64,000 nt of DNA, taken from NCBI GenBank assembly GCA_021823325.1, contig JAKAOG010000001.1:62001-126000 (forward strand), in the 5' to 3' direction. Within the stretch, counting starts at the first letter, position 1. Every line of letters begins with the position of its first letter. This document shows, in pieces, positions 33,645-41,743 of this stretch. The notes below the pieces were generated by a model. That model was not told the origin of the DNA. It did not search any database and saw only the letters and a program-made list of their open reading frames with translations. Source of the DNA: an archaeon (GTDB lineage Archaea > Thermoproteota > Nitrososphaeria > Nitrososphaerales > Gagatemarchaeaceae). The position numbers and the translations under genes are program-made.

Positions 33645-34704
33645 GCAGACCGTCGCCCAGGGCCTCCTTAGAGACCTTGGGGGGAGCGTCTACAGCGACC
33701 TGGACGAAGGCCGTTTCCCGAGCCTCACGCTCGCGAGCAGGTCGGTCCGCAACATCGTCTATGACAAGAAGCTGCAGCAGTTCGTCCTAGGCGCCACTAC
33801 CGTGAAGAAGTCGTCTGGAAACATCAAGCACATCCGCCCCTTCACCCAGCTCGTATGGCTCGCGTACTTCGCGAAGAAGCTGGTTGACGAAAAGCGCACT
33901 TCGACCCTCAGAGACGTGTTCTATTCTGCCCAGGCCTTCAACGTCGAGTTCCAGGATCAGGCGGAGTCAGACGAGCTGATCACCGACCTCGAAGTGCTGA
34001 TGCAGATGGCCCGCGAGGGGATGAACATCTACCCTGAGGAGCGCAGCGCCATCTTCGGCGACATGAAGATCGAGTACACCGTCCCTGGATACGAGGGGAA
34101 GCTGGCGGACCTTTCCGCCAATCCGGACGGGGTGATGATAGGCCCGGCGCTCACCACTGCGGAGTTCAGAGACACGGACGCGGAGCTCGTCCTGGCCATC
34201 GAGAAGGGCGGCCTTTTTACAAGGTTCATCGAGGAGAGGGTCCACCAGAAGTACAAGGCCATCCTGATCAATACCGCGGGCCAGCCGCCGAGGTCGACCC
34301 GCTACCTTATCCGAAGGCTGAACCAAGAACTCGGCCTCCCCGTCGGGATACTCTGCGACGCTGACCCCTGGGGGGCGCACATCGCCATGGTCATCAAGAG
34401 CGGGAGCGCGAACGCAGCCCATCTGAGGGAGCTCACGACCCCCAACTCCGTCTGGCTCGGGGTCTACGCGAGCGACATCCAGAAGTACAAGCTCCCGTCC
34501 GACAAGCTCACCGAGGTGGACGTGAAGAGGCTCTATGAACTGAAGGCCGACCCACGTTACACCGAGAAGATGTGGCACGACGAGCTGGAGACGTTCCTGA
34601 AGTACAGGCGGAAGAGCGAGCAGGAGGCATTCGCCAGATATGGGCTAAGCTACATCGTGGACACTTATCTTCCAGAGAAGCTGGAAATGATGAAGAGTTC
34701 CTAG
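33589..34704 (+). CDS. top6A: DNA topoisomerase VI subunit A (Spo11-like)
   Basis: 371 residues from the ATG at 33589; an in-frame TTG at 33535 would overlap top6B by 110 bp. The Lys-rich N-terminus is followed by the winged-helix domain with catalytic Tyr in LRDVFYSAQAF near residue 110, and the Toprim domain with AIEKGGLFTRF near 205 and LCDADPWG near 259. It cuts and rejoins both DNA strands. Same order as in most archaea (B then A). Confidence 0.95.
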   Translation: MPTKKKAAKRQSTGTAESRQTVAQGLLRDLGGSVYSDLDEGRFPSLTLASRSVRNIVYDKKLQQFVLGATTVKKSSGNIKHIRPFTQLVWLAYFAKKLVDEKRTSTLRDVFYSAQAFNVEFQDQAESDELITDLEVLMQMAREGMNIYPEERSAIFGDMKIEYTVPGYEGKLADLSANPDGVMIGPALTTAEFRDTDAELVLAIEKGGLFTRFIEERVHQKYKAILINTAGQPPRSTRYLIRRLNQELGLPVGILCDADPWGAHIAMVIKSGSANAAHLRELTTPNSVWLGVYASDIQKYKLPSDKLTEVDVKRLYELKADPRYTEKMWHDELETFLKYRRKSEQEAFARYGLSYIVDTYLPEKLEMMKSS

Positions 34705-34756
34705 GCCGATGCCGGCTAACTGCTAAATACCCTGACCCTTCTGCCCGAAAATAGAC

Positions 34757-34966
34757 TTGACTTTCACAGCCGAGCAGTCGAGGGTCGATGCTCTCGTCCG
34801 CCTTCTGGGCCTCATCATCCTCGCCTTCGGTCTCCTGATGCTGTACTACACTTACGCGAACGCGAACGCGGCAGGGATCGCCCCTGAGATCGTCACGATA
34901 AACTACTCACTGGGCGCATTGCTGACTGTGGTCGGCCTTTTCTCGACATTCTCGAAGTTCAAGTGA
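34757..34966 (+). CDS. Small two-helix membrane protein, unknown function
   Basis: 69 residues, TTG start, with a TATA-like CTAAATAC about 30 nt upstream. Two hydrophobic helices (about residues 14-34 and 46-66) are joined by an Asn/Ala turn, and the C-terminus is basic. I do not recognise a family. It lies between top6A and the inositol phosphate synthase gene, with 6 bp to the latter, so they are probably co-transcribed. Confidence 0.5.
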   Translation: MTFTAEQSRVDALVRLLGLIILAFGLLMLYYTYANANAAGIAPEIVTINYSLGALLTVVGLFSTFSKFK

Positions 34967-34972
34967 CCAGGG

Positions 34973-36013
34973 TTGCCAATCAAAGTAGCGCTTGCCGGCG
35001 TAGGCAACTGCGCGTCTGTGTTCGTCCAGGGGCTCAAGTTCTATTCGGGCGACGACTACAAGGGCCTGTGGCACTCGAACATCGGGGGTTTCAGGCCGAG
35101 GGATGTCCAGGTTGTCGCCGCGTTCGACGTAGCCCCGAGCAAGGTCGGCCTCGAACTGTCGAAGGCGGTGTTCGCGCCTCCAAACGTCGCCAGGCGGTAC
35201 GTGCCTCTTTCGAAGTCCAGGGTGACGGTCGAGCCTGGCATCTCGAAGTCCGACCCCGCGCCACATTTGAGGGACTCCAAGCTGGTCCGGAGCGGCTCTG
35301 AGGAAGTCTCGAAGAAGCTGGAAGAAGCCGAGGCAGACATCCTTGTGAACATGATTTCTTCGGGCTCCGCCGCGTCTTCTGAGGAGTACGCGAGGGCCGC
35401 GCTGAAGGCCGGCTGCGGATACATCAACTGCACCCCGAGCCTGGTCCTCCGGAACAACAAAATTGTGGCCGATTTTCAGAGAGCGAAGCTCCCCCTCATC
35501 GGCGACGACCTGATGAGCCAGTTCGGAGGGACTGTCTTCCACAAAGGCCTTCTCGGCCTGCTCGTCAAGAGGGGTGTGAAGATATCGAAGAGCTATCAAT
35601 TGGACGTAGGGGGAGGTTCGGAGACCCAGAACACCATCAGCGAGGACATCAAGATGGCCAAGAGAGACGTGAAGACCGGGTCCGTCGTAACGGAGGTCCC
35701 TTACAAGTTCGAGACCATCGCCGGCACCACCGACTTCGTCGACTACATGGGGAACGACAGGACGAGCTATTTCTGGTTCGAAGGGAGCTCTTTCCTCGAC
35801 AGCGGGATATCCGTGGACGTGTATCTCAGGTCGTCAGACGGAGCCAACGCCGGCAACGTGCTCCTGGACGTGGTCAGAGCAACCTACCGCGCGATGAAGA
35901 TTGGTAAGCTGGGGACTATGGGCGAGATCTGCGCCTATGGGTTCAAGTCGCCGCTGAAGCCGGTGCCTTTCGAAGAGGCATACACCAAATTCGCCGCGCT
36001 CTATGTGCGCTGA
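34973..36013 (+). CDS. ino1: myo-Inositol-1-phosphate synthase
   Basis: 346 residues from TTG. The NAD-binding GVGNCASVFVQGL starts at residue 9. Conserved segments INCTPSL, GDDLMSQFGGT near 178 and LDVGGGSETQNT near 209 identify the archaeal/bacterial INO1 family. It converts glucose-6-phosphate to inositol-1-phosphate, the head-group precursor of archaeal phosphatidylinositol lipids and of inositol-based solutes. It lies 6 bp after a small membrane protein gene. The 125 bp between its stop and tRNA-Asn show nothing recognisable. Confidence 0.93.
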   Translation: MPIKVALAGVGNCASVFVQGLKFYSGDDYKGLWHSNIGGFRPRDVQVVAAFDVAPSKVGLELSKAVFAPPNVARRYVPLSKSRVTVEPGISKSDPAPHLRDSKLVRSGSEEVSKKLEEAEADILVNMISSGSAASSEEYARAALKAGCGYINCTPSLVLRNNKIVADFQRAKLPLIGDDLMSQFGGTVFHKGLLGLLVKRGVKISKSYQLDVGGGSETQNTISEDIKMAKRDVKTGSVVTEVPYKFETIAGTTDFVDYMGNDRTSYFWFEGSSFLDSGISVDVYLRSSDGANAGNVLLDVVRATYRAMKIGKLGTMGEICAYGFKSPLKPVPFEEAYTKFAALYVR

Positions 36014-36138
36014 GCGACCGCATCGCGAATTCTAGCTCAGCCGATCCACCGATTTGGCCTCCGGCGAGAATCGCTGTCTATCCCCTCATCACTCGGCCCG
36101 AATCATCCCTCGCAACAGCATCAGATGGTAAAAGCAGG

Positions 36139-36227
36139 CGGCGACGGTCGGACTCGAACCGACGACCAATTGGTATCTGCCTGGCAGGCTAACAGCCAAT
36201 TGCTCTACCACGCTGAGCTACGTCGCC
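36139..36227 (-). tRNA. tRNA-Asn(GTT) with a 15-nt intron at 37/38
   Basis: Acceptor GGCGACG/CGTCGCC, discriminator G, TA at 8-9, D stem GCTC, anticodon stem ATTGG/CCAAT, anticodon GTT (complement of 36191-36193), T arm GTCGG-TTCGAGT-CCGAC. The anticodon loop CTGTTA-A is split after position 37 by the 15-nt GCCTGCCAGGCAGAT (36175-36189), the canonical archaeal intron site. Exons total 74 nt; no encoded CCA. Confidence 0.92.
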
Positions 36228-36264
36228 GCGATTCGACAGCATCGGGGTGCGTTCAAAAACCTTG

Positions 36265-36272
36265 TTTATACG
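36265..36272 (+). promoter_or_regulatory. TATA-like box for SnoaL-like gene
   Basis: TTTATACG, centred 27 nt before the GTG at 36296; leaderless start. Confidence 0.5.
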
Positions 36273-36295
36273 AGACCAGGGGCGGGTGACCGAGC

Positions 36296-36748
36296 GTGCA
36301 GGCAGCTTCTCCCGCACGGGACAAAGGCGAGGTCGAGACAGTCATTCACGCGTTCTTCGAGGCCGGGAAGAACAAGGACCTGACGACGCTTTCCGACTTC
36401 CACGCCTCTAGGGACGCTTTCACCAAGTTTGATGAGAACCCCCCATACACGAGGCAGACGTCAGACGAGGCATTCGTCTACGAACAGGCTGCATTCGCCA
36501 ACATTTCTGACTACAGATATGCCGTCGACGACCTGAGGATCGACCTTTTCGGCGGTACCGCGGTCGCCACATTCTACCTGACATATGGCGGCATATTCGT
36601 AAACGACTATTCATTCGAGGGTTCGCCTGTGAACGGAAGAGCCAGAGTGACAATGGTCCTGGTCAAGACCTCCAGAGGGTGGAGAATCGCCCACGAGCAC
36701 TTCAGCAGGTATCCTGACTGGGTCCCTCCAAGGGCAGCGAAACAGTAG
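36296..36748 (+). CDS. SnoaL-like / NTF2-fold protein (DUF4440 type)
   Basis: 150 residues, GTG start with a TATA-like box at -27. A first helix region (VETVIHAFFEAGKNKDLTTL), then the core strands with AVATFYLTYGG, then VTMVLVKTSRGWRIAHEHFS are the pattern of NTF2-fold proteins of the SnoaL/DUF4440 type. These bind small hydrophobic ligands or act as enzymes such as isomerases; no substrate can be named. It is flanked by intron-bearing tRNA-Asn and a small membrane protein gene. Confidence 0.75.
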   Translation: MQAASPARDKGEVETVIHAFFEAGKNKDLTTLSDFHASRDAFTKFDENPPYTRQTSDEAFVYEQAAFANISDYRYAVDDLRIDLFGGTAVATFYLTYGGIFVNDYSFEGSPVNGRARVTMVLVKTSRGWRIAHEHFSRYPDWVPPRAAKQ

Positions 36749-36789
36749 TCACACCACGATTATCTATCCGACCGGCCGGACCGGGATGG

Positions 36790-37089
36790 TTGTCCCTGGG
36801 CCTCTATGACGTGTGGTACTTCATCATCGGGTTCCTACTCGCCAATGGGGTCCCGCACTTCATCTTCGGGCGCGCCGGGAAGCTCTTTCGCTCCCCTTTC
36901 GGTCAGAAGTCCCCTCCGAAGGTGAACGTGCTCTGGGGGCTCGCGAACTTCGCGCTGGCGACAGCCATCGGCCTGGCTCTTGCCTACCTTGGCCTCTACG
37001 ATCAATATTCGATGGCCGTGCTGTTGGCGGGGTTCTGGCTCATGGCGTTGAACTTCGGGTTTTCTATCAGAAGGTTCCTTAACGAATAG
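36790..37089 (+). CDS. Small membrane protein, three hydrophobic segments
   Basis: 99 residues from a TTG, about 28 nt after a TATA-like ATTATCTAT. Hydrophobic segments at about residues 6-25, 47-66 and 72-90 with FGRAGKLFRSPFG in the first loop. No family recognised. It stands alone between the SnoaL-like gene and the convergent tRNA-Met. Confidence 0.55.
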   Translation: MSLGLYDVWYFIIGFLLANGVPHFIFGRAGKLFRSPFGQKSPPKVNVLWGLANFALATAIGLALAYLGLYDQYSMAVLLAGFWLMALNFGFSIRRFLNE

Positions 37090-37098
37090 GATCTGATG

Positions 37099-37202
37099 TG
37101 GGCCCGGCCAGATTTGAACTGGCGACCGACCGGTCTCTCAGGTCAAGCCGTATGAGCCGGTCGCTTTGGTCGGTTACGCTGACCGAACTGAGCTACGGGC
37201 CC
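37099..37202 (-). tRNA. tRNA-Met(CAT) with two introns (D arm and 37/38)
   Basis: Acceptor GGGCCCG/CGGGCCC, discriminator A, T arm GCCAG-TTCAAAT-CTGGC, anticodon stem ACCGG/CCGGT, anticodon CAT (complement of 37152-37154). Two inserts break the normal 75-nt molecule. A 13-nt CGTAACCGACCAA (37166-37178) splits the 3' strand of the D stem (G|AGC, about position 22/23). A 16-nt CGGCTTGACCTGAGAG (37135-37150) lies at 37/38. Removing both gives a perfect tRNA. It looks like elongator Met; tRNA-Ile with a modified CAT anticodon cannot be ruled out. Confidence 0.9.
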
Positions 37203-37284
37203 ACTTTCGCCGCTCCCCACCTGCTGCCTTTAAGCGGCTCGGCTAAGCGTAAATAGCCCTGAAATCAGTCAAAATCTAGTAACA

Positions 37285-37581
37285 GTGAGCAAGGACCAAG
37301 ACGAAGGGTTCGACGACATTTTAGCCGAACTGGACCGTGAGGAGGCCCGCGTCAAGATAAGGATGGAGATGAGGCGCTTCGGTAAGCCGACGACGGTCAT
37401 CGAGGGCATCAAGATGAGCGACAAAGACCTCCATGAGCTGAACTCCAAGATGAAGCGGGCTCTGGCCACGGGAGGGACGGTGAAGGACGGGATAATGATA
37501 CTGCAGGGGGACCACAGAGAGACCGCCGCCAAGATGCTCAAGGAGAACGGCTTCTCCGAGAGCGCCATCGAGATAATCTAG
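37285..37581 (+). CDS. SUI1/eIF1 family translation initiation factor
   Basis: 98 residues, GTG start. The SUI1 core includes MRRFGKPTTVIEGI near residue 29, KMKRALATGGTVKDG near 52 and ILQGDHRETAAKMLKENGF near 71. It has no zinc-binding N-terminus. The archaeal factor helps start-codon selection on the 30S subunit. It is the last gene before the complex I cluster, which has its own TATA-like element at 37621. Confidence 0.9.
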   Translation: MSKDQDEGFDDILAELDREEARVKIRMEMRRFGKPTTVIEGIKMSDKDLHELNSKMKRALATGGTVKDGIMILQGDHRETAAKMLKENGFSESAIEII

Positions 37582-37620
37582 CAGTCGGCTCGTTTGTCTC
37601 ATGGGTGAGGCCTGTTCAAC

Positions 37621-37630
37621 CTTTTAAAGG
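37621..37630 (+). promoter_or_regulatory. TATA-like box for the complex I cluster
   Basis: CTTTTAAAGG (a perfect 10-bp palindrome), 38 nt before the nuoH ATG at 37664, leaving a leader of about 12 nt. Confidence 0.45.
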
Positions 37631-37663
37631 GTAATCAGGGGCGCACCGCTTAGCGGAGTCATA

Positions 37664-38833
37664 ATGTCGAAGCCGATTACGAGTTTCGAGGACTTCGTAA
37701 GGCGCATAATCACTGTCGTATTCTGGATTGCGCTCGTCGCAGTGGTGGTCATCCTCCCGATCTACTACCTCCTCGACGCCGAGCTCCACTTCCCCTTCGA
37801 CATCATACACCTGGCGATAAACCCCAATCTGATGATTGCCTTCCAGCTTAACCTCCTCGCCACCGAGCCGTTCCACACCCTCTTCGCTCTGACCGTGTTT
37901 CCAGGGTTCACCTTCGTGGCGGTCTACGGGACGATATTCATGGGGTGGGTGGAGAGGAAGATGACCGCAAAGATCCAGCTCAGGACGGGACCGATGTACG
38001 CAGGGAGGTTCGAGGGCATACTCCAGAACATAGCTGACTTCTTCAAGTTGGCGTTCAAGGAGATAGTGATTCCAAACGGCGTCGACAGGGCCACCTTCGT
38101 CGCCGTCCCGTTCGCACTGATGGCCGTGGCTGGAGCGCTGGTCGCGCTGGTCCCGCTCTCTACGACGACCTACATCGCCGACCCATCGGTCGGAGCCGTT
38201 CTCGTCTTTGCCATCCTCGGTTTCACGCCCGTCATCGTCCTGCTCGCGGGGTGGGCCAGCAACAGCAAGTACCCGTTCCTAGGCGGGCTCAGAGCCCTTC
38301 ATCAGATGGTCGCCTACGAAGTCCCGATGATCCTCTCGCTCGTCGGCGCGGTGGTGCTCGCCGGGTCCTTGAACCTCATGAACATCGTCCAGGCGCAGAC
38401 GGGCTTCTGGTACATACTCGTTCAGCCGCTGGGGGCCATAGTCTTCTTCATCGCCGCCCTCGCAGAGCTGGAGAGGATTCCGTTCGACCTCCCTGAGGCC
38501 GACAGCGAGCTGGTCGCAGGGTGGCAGACGGAGTACACCAGCATGCTGTTCGGGACCTTCCAACTGGCGAACTTCTCAAGGATGTATATCATGGCCGGCC
38601 TCTTCACCACGTTCTTCCTGGGAGGGTGGCTGGGCCCCTCGCCGGTCCCGCCCGAAGTGTGGTTCATCATCAAAGTGACCGCGGTGATGGTCATGATGAT
38701 GCTCCCAAGGTCCATCATGCCCAGGCTCAGGATAGACATGCTGCTCAGGGCAGGCTGGGTAAAGCTGCTGGCCCTCGCGTTCGCCAACATCTTCCTCACG
38801 ATGATCATCGTGTCTCTGGGAGTGGTGCATTAG
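37664..38833 (+). CDS. nuoH: Complex I subunit NuoH
   Basis: 389 residues with eight to nine helices. Family features: MGWVERKMTAKIQLRTGP near residue 87, LKEIVIPNGVD-type loop (FKEIVIPNGVD) and the glutamate-rich quinone-channel loop FDLPEADSELVAGWQTEY near 272. It links the peripheral arm's quinone site to the membrane arm. It opens a run H-I-J-K-M-L-M-N. Subunits A-D are not upstream; the previous gene is eIF1. Confidence 0.95.
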   Translation: MSKPITSFEDFVRRIITVVFWIALVAVVVILPIYYLLDAELHFPFDIIHLAINPNLMIAFQLNLLATEPFHTLFALTVFPGFTFVAVYGTIFMGWVERKMTAKIQLRTGPMYAGRFEGILQNIADFFKLAFKEIVIPNGVDRATFVAVPFALMAVAGALVALVPLSTTTYIADPSVGAVLVFAILGFTPVIVLLAGWASNSKYPFLGGLRALHQMVAYEVPMILSLVGAVVLAGSLNLMNIVQAQTGFWYILVQPLGAIVFFIAALAELERIPFDLPEADSELVAGWQTEYTSMLFGTFQLANFSRMYIMAGLFTTFFLGGWLGPSPVPPEVWFIIKVTAVMVMMMLPRSIMPRLRIDMLLRAGWVKLLALAFANIFLTMIIVSLGVVH

Positions 38834-38834
38834 C

Positions 38835-39350
38835 GTGGGGACCTTGAGCTACCTCAAGGGCGTGTTCGTCGCCACATGGTCCGGGGTCAGACACCTCTTC
38901 CGCCCCAGGATGACGCTGAAGTATCCTGAGCAGAAGCTGGACCTCGAGGGACCCGGCTACAGGTATGACCCGAAGCAGGGGGTGGGCCTGCCTGGGTTCA
39001 AGGGACGCCACATCCTGTCATTCGAAAAGTGCACAGGGTGCCAGCTCTGCGCCATCGCCTGCGACGGCATAGCGGTTGCCATAGACATGCAGAAGGTCCC
39101 GAAGGGGAAGCCGCAGAACAAGAAAGACATCTTCCCCGCGGTCGACTACGGCAGGTGTGTGTTCTGCGGGCTCTGCGTGGACGCCTGCCCATTCGACGCC
39201 CTCGACATGACGAACGACTACGAGCTGTCCGCATACGACAAGATGGGCCTGAAGTACACGCCGGACATGCTGGCCGTCCCGCCTAAGCTCGAAGGGAAGA
39301 AGTACAAGGTCGAGTTCGACACAGAGAAGGGAGTGGTAAGGTACGGCTGA
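38835..39350 (+). CDS. nuoI: Complex I subunit NuoI (two [4Fe-4S] ferredoxin)
   Basis: 171 residues, GTG start one base after nuoH. Two cluster motifs: CTGCQLCAIAC near residue 65 and CVFCGLCVDACPFDAL near 111. The first lacks the usual Pro after the fourth Cys and has Asp-Gly there. It carries electrons in the hydrophilic arm. No NuoE, F or G gene is in the run, so the electron input is probably not standard NADH dehydrogenase, as in other archaeal 11-subunit-type complexes. Confidence 0.94.
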   Translation: MGTLSYLKGVFVATWSGVRHLFRPRMTLKYPEQKLDLEGPGYRYDPKQGVGLPGFKGRHILSFEKCTGCQLCAIACDGIAVAIDMQKVPKGKPQNKKDIFPAVDYGRCVFCGLCVDACPFDALDMTNDYELSAYDKMGLKYTPDMLAVPPKLEGKKYKVEFDTEKGVVRYG

Positions 39351-39354
39351 CATA

Positions 39355-39849
39355 GTGTTCATCGCGTTGGCAGTGGTGACAGTCGGCAGCGCGATATTCG
39401 CCCTTGAAGCAAAGGAGATAATCTACGGGGCGATAGGTCTCGCCGGTTCTCTCTTCGGGGTCGCCACCCTCTTCTTCCTCCTCAACGCCCCGTACGTCGC
39501 AGTATTCCAGATCTCGGTCTACATCGGCGCCGTGGCCGTGCTCATCCTCTTCACCGTGATGCTTGTGAGGGAGGAGGGATGGGCGAAGGAGGCCAAACCG
39601 GTGGGGTTGACAAGGGTCGCGGGCATCCTCACGGGTCTCGCGGTAGTCTTGGCCCTAGGCTTCGCCATAGTGGCCACTGACCTCTCGCAATTCACAAACC
39701 TCGCCAACGGCGCCACCTTCGTCAACATCGGTCAGCTGATTTCGACGGCGTACGCGCCGGTCCTGGAAATCCTGGCTCTGGTCTTGGCAGGCGCGATCGT
39801 CGGCGCCATAGCGCTGTCACGGGTCGACAGGGAGGAGACTGCGCATTGA
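39355..39849 (+). CDS. nuoJ: Complex I subunit NuoJ
   Basis: 164 residues, GTG start, five helices. The conserved helix VAVFQISVYIGAVAVLILFTVM (about residues 43-63) is the mobile TM3 region of NuoJ. The 3' end overlaps nuoK by 4 bp (TTGA). It sits between the quinone module and the antiporter-like subunits. Confidence 0.92.
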   Translation: MFIALAVVTVGSAIFALEAKEIIYGAIGLAGSLFGVATLFFLLNAPYVAVFQISVYIGAVAVLILFTVMLVREEGWAKEAKPVGLTRVAGILTGLAVVLALGFAIVATDLSQFTNLANGATFVNIGQLISTAYAPVLEILALVLAGAIVGAIALSRVDREETAH

Positions 39850-40163
39850 ACTCTCTCTCGGACTTCGTCCTTGTTTCGGCGATTCTGTTCGGCATAGGAG
39901 TCTACGGCCTTGTGACGAAGCGGAACGCGCTCCGCCTGCTCTTCGCAGTCGAGATCATGATCAACGCGGCGAACCTCAACTTCGTAGCCTTCAACCAGTA
40001 CCTCCCGTTCGGAACCGCGGAAAACGCCCTCGGGCAGACGTTCGTCCTCTTTTCCATCGCACTGGCCGCGGCAGAAACAGCGGTCATCCTTGCGATCGTC
40101 GTGGTTGCTTACAGGCTGCACAACGACATCGACGTCAGCGAGATGAAGACCCTGGAAGGATGA
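39846..40163 (+). CDS. nuoK: Complex I subunit NuoK
   Basis: 105 residues, TTG start. Three helices. The two buried glutamates of the family are present in LLFAVEIMINAANL near residue 36 and AAAETAVILAIVV near 77. It belongs to the proton path that joins NuoH/A/J to NuoN. A 69-bp gap to the next gene holds no clear signal apart from AT-rich bases just after the stop. Confidence 0.93.
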   Translation: MNSLSDFVLVSAILFGIGVYGLVTKRNALRLLFAVEIMINAANLNFVAFNQYLPFGTAENALGQTFVLFSIALAAAETAVILAIVVVAYRLHNDIDVSEMKTLEG

Positions 40164-40232
40164 AAAATTGAGAACCCACCCCTCTACGCAGGTCCGGCGC
40201 GACCCGGCCCCGCATCTAGGAAACTAGGCTGA

Positions 40233-41741
40233 GTGTCCATGGAATACATCCTGCTCCAAACAGTAGCTGTCCCTCTCATCATGGCGCCTGTCGTCCTCGC
40301 CCTGGGGAGGAAGCTAGGAAGGCACGTGGGTTGGATCGCCTTCGCCTCGCTCGTCTACACGACCTCTCTTCTTGCCTACCTCTCAGCTTCTCTGTTCAAC
40401 GGCGGGCAGGCTGTCCAGGAAGCGTATGCCTGGGCTCCGCTTTCGGGCCTCACCTTCGGGTTCCTGGGAGACAATCTGAGCATCCCAGTCGCCCTGATGA
40501 TGAACATCGTGGTCGCGGCGACCGCTGTGTATTCGATGGGGTACATGAAGCACAGGCTCGAGGTGATGTACGGCGAGGAGAGGAAAGGGCAGTATGCCAT
40601 CTACTTCCTGAACTTCATGCTTCTCGACGCGGGCCTCATCGGCGTCTCGCTCTCGACCAACCTCCTCGAGCTCTACATGTTCGTCGAGCTGATGCTCATC
40701 CCATCCACCTTCATGGTCGCCCTCTTCGGTTATACCAACAGGGAAAGGACCGCGATGATGTATTTCATCTGGAACCATCTTGGAGCTTTCATTTTCCTTG
40801 CAGGGGTGGTCGTCGCCTACACCGCCACCGGGAGCTTCCAGATCTCGTCTCTTTCCAGCATCCCCATCGGTTCCATAGCCTACTGGGCAGCTGGGCTGAT
40901 ACTCGTCGGCTGGCTGGTCAAGATGGCGGTCTTCGGCGTGCACCTGTGGCTTCCTACTGCTCATGCCGAGCACCCTACTTCATTCGCTCCGTTCATCGTC
41001 ACCATCGTGGGGGTGGGGAACTACGTGGTGGTGAGGCTGCTCGTCCAGGGGATGCAGGCCGCGTTCCTTCCATTCGCCTTCCCGCTGATGATCGTCGCCG
41101 TAATCACAATGGTCTACGGAGGAGCGATGACGATGGTCCAAAACGACGTGAAGTACCTTTACGCTTGGTCTACGATCAGCCAGAACGCGTACACCCTGCT
41201 CGGGATTGGGAGTCTGAGCATCCTTGGAGTATCGGGCGGTCTCCTCTACTTCCTCAGTCACATCATTGGCAAGACTATCCTCTTCTGCGTCGCAGGGATA
41301 ATGATCACCCAGGTCGGCACGAGGGACATGCGCAAAATGGGCGGGCTCGCGGGCAAGATGCCTCTGACCGCGGCCGTGGCGCTCATCGGCTCGATGATTC
41401 TTTCAGCCGTACCGCCAACCAGCGGGTTCCAGGCAGAATGGTTGCTGTTCGAGGGGGTGTTCACCAGGGGGATATCCGGTGGCCTGGAATGGAACTTCGT
41501 GGTAGCGATGGGCGGACTCATCGCCACCATCATCACCGTCGCCTACACCTTCTGGCCTATCAGGAAGATGTTCTTCGGGCCCCTGCCTGCTGAGCTGAAG
41601 GACGTCAAGGAGGCGCCGCTCATAATGACCTTGCCTCTCCTCTTCCTTGCGATACTGTCCATAGTGATAGGCATCTATCCTGACCTCTTCTTCCGCTCTC
41701 TCTACCACTTCGCAACCTCTGTAGGGCTAGGAGGGCACTGA
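40233..41741 (+). CDS. nuoM1: Complex I antiporter-like subunit, NuoM paralogue 1
   Basis: 502 residues, GTG start (ATG at 40239 possible), about 14 helices. The discontinuous-helix antiporter residues are kept: Glu in LYMFVELMLIP near residue 151, Lys in GWLVKMAVFGVHLWLP near 232 and Lys in VKYLYAWSTISQNA. It is diverged from the second NuoM (43885-45366) and looks Mrp/NuoM-like (HLWLPTAHAEHPTSF). It probably pumps an extra ion per cycle or replaces a subunit. Confidence 0.88.
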   Translation: MSMEYILLQTVAVPLIMAPVVLALGRKLGRHVGWIAFASLVYTTSLLAYLSASLFNGGQAVQEAYAWAPLSGLTFGFLGDNLSIPVALMMNIVVAATAVYSMGYMKHRLEVMYGEERKGQYAIYFLNFMLLDAGLIGVSLSTNLLELYMFVELMLIPSTFMVALFGYTNRERTAMMYFIWNHLGAFIFLAGVVVAYTATGSFQISSLSSIPIGSIAYWAAGLILVGWLVKMAVFGVHLWLPTAHAEHPTSFAPFIVTIVGVGNYVVVRLLVQGMQAAFLPFAFPLMIVAVITMVYGGAMTMVQNDVKYLYAWSTISQNAYTLLGIGSLSILGVSGGLLYFLSHIIGKTILFCVAGIMITQVGTRDMRKMGGLAGKMPLTAAVALIGSMILSAVPPTSGFQAEWLLFEGVFTRGISGGLEWNFVVAMGGLIATIITVAYTFWPIRKMFFGPLPAELKDVKEAPLIMTLPLLFLAILSIVIGIYPDLFFRSLYHFATSVGLGGH

Positions 41742-41743
41742 GC

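Noticed and set aside
40331-41593. 420-codon plus-strand open frame
   Set aside because: Out-of-frame shadow of nuoM1, rich in Arg and His without motifs.
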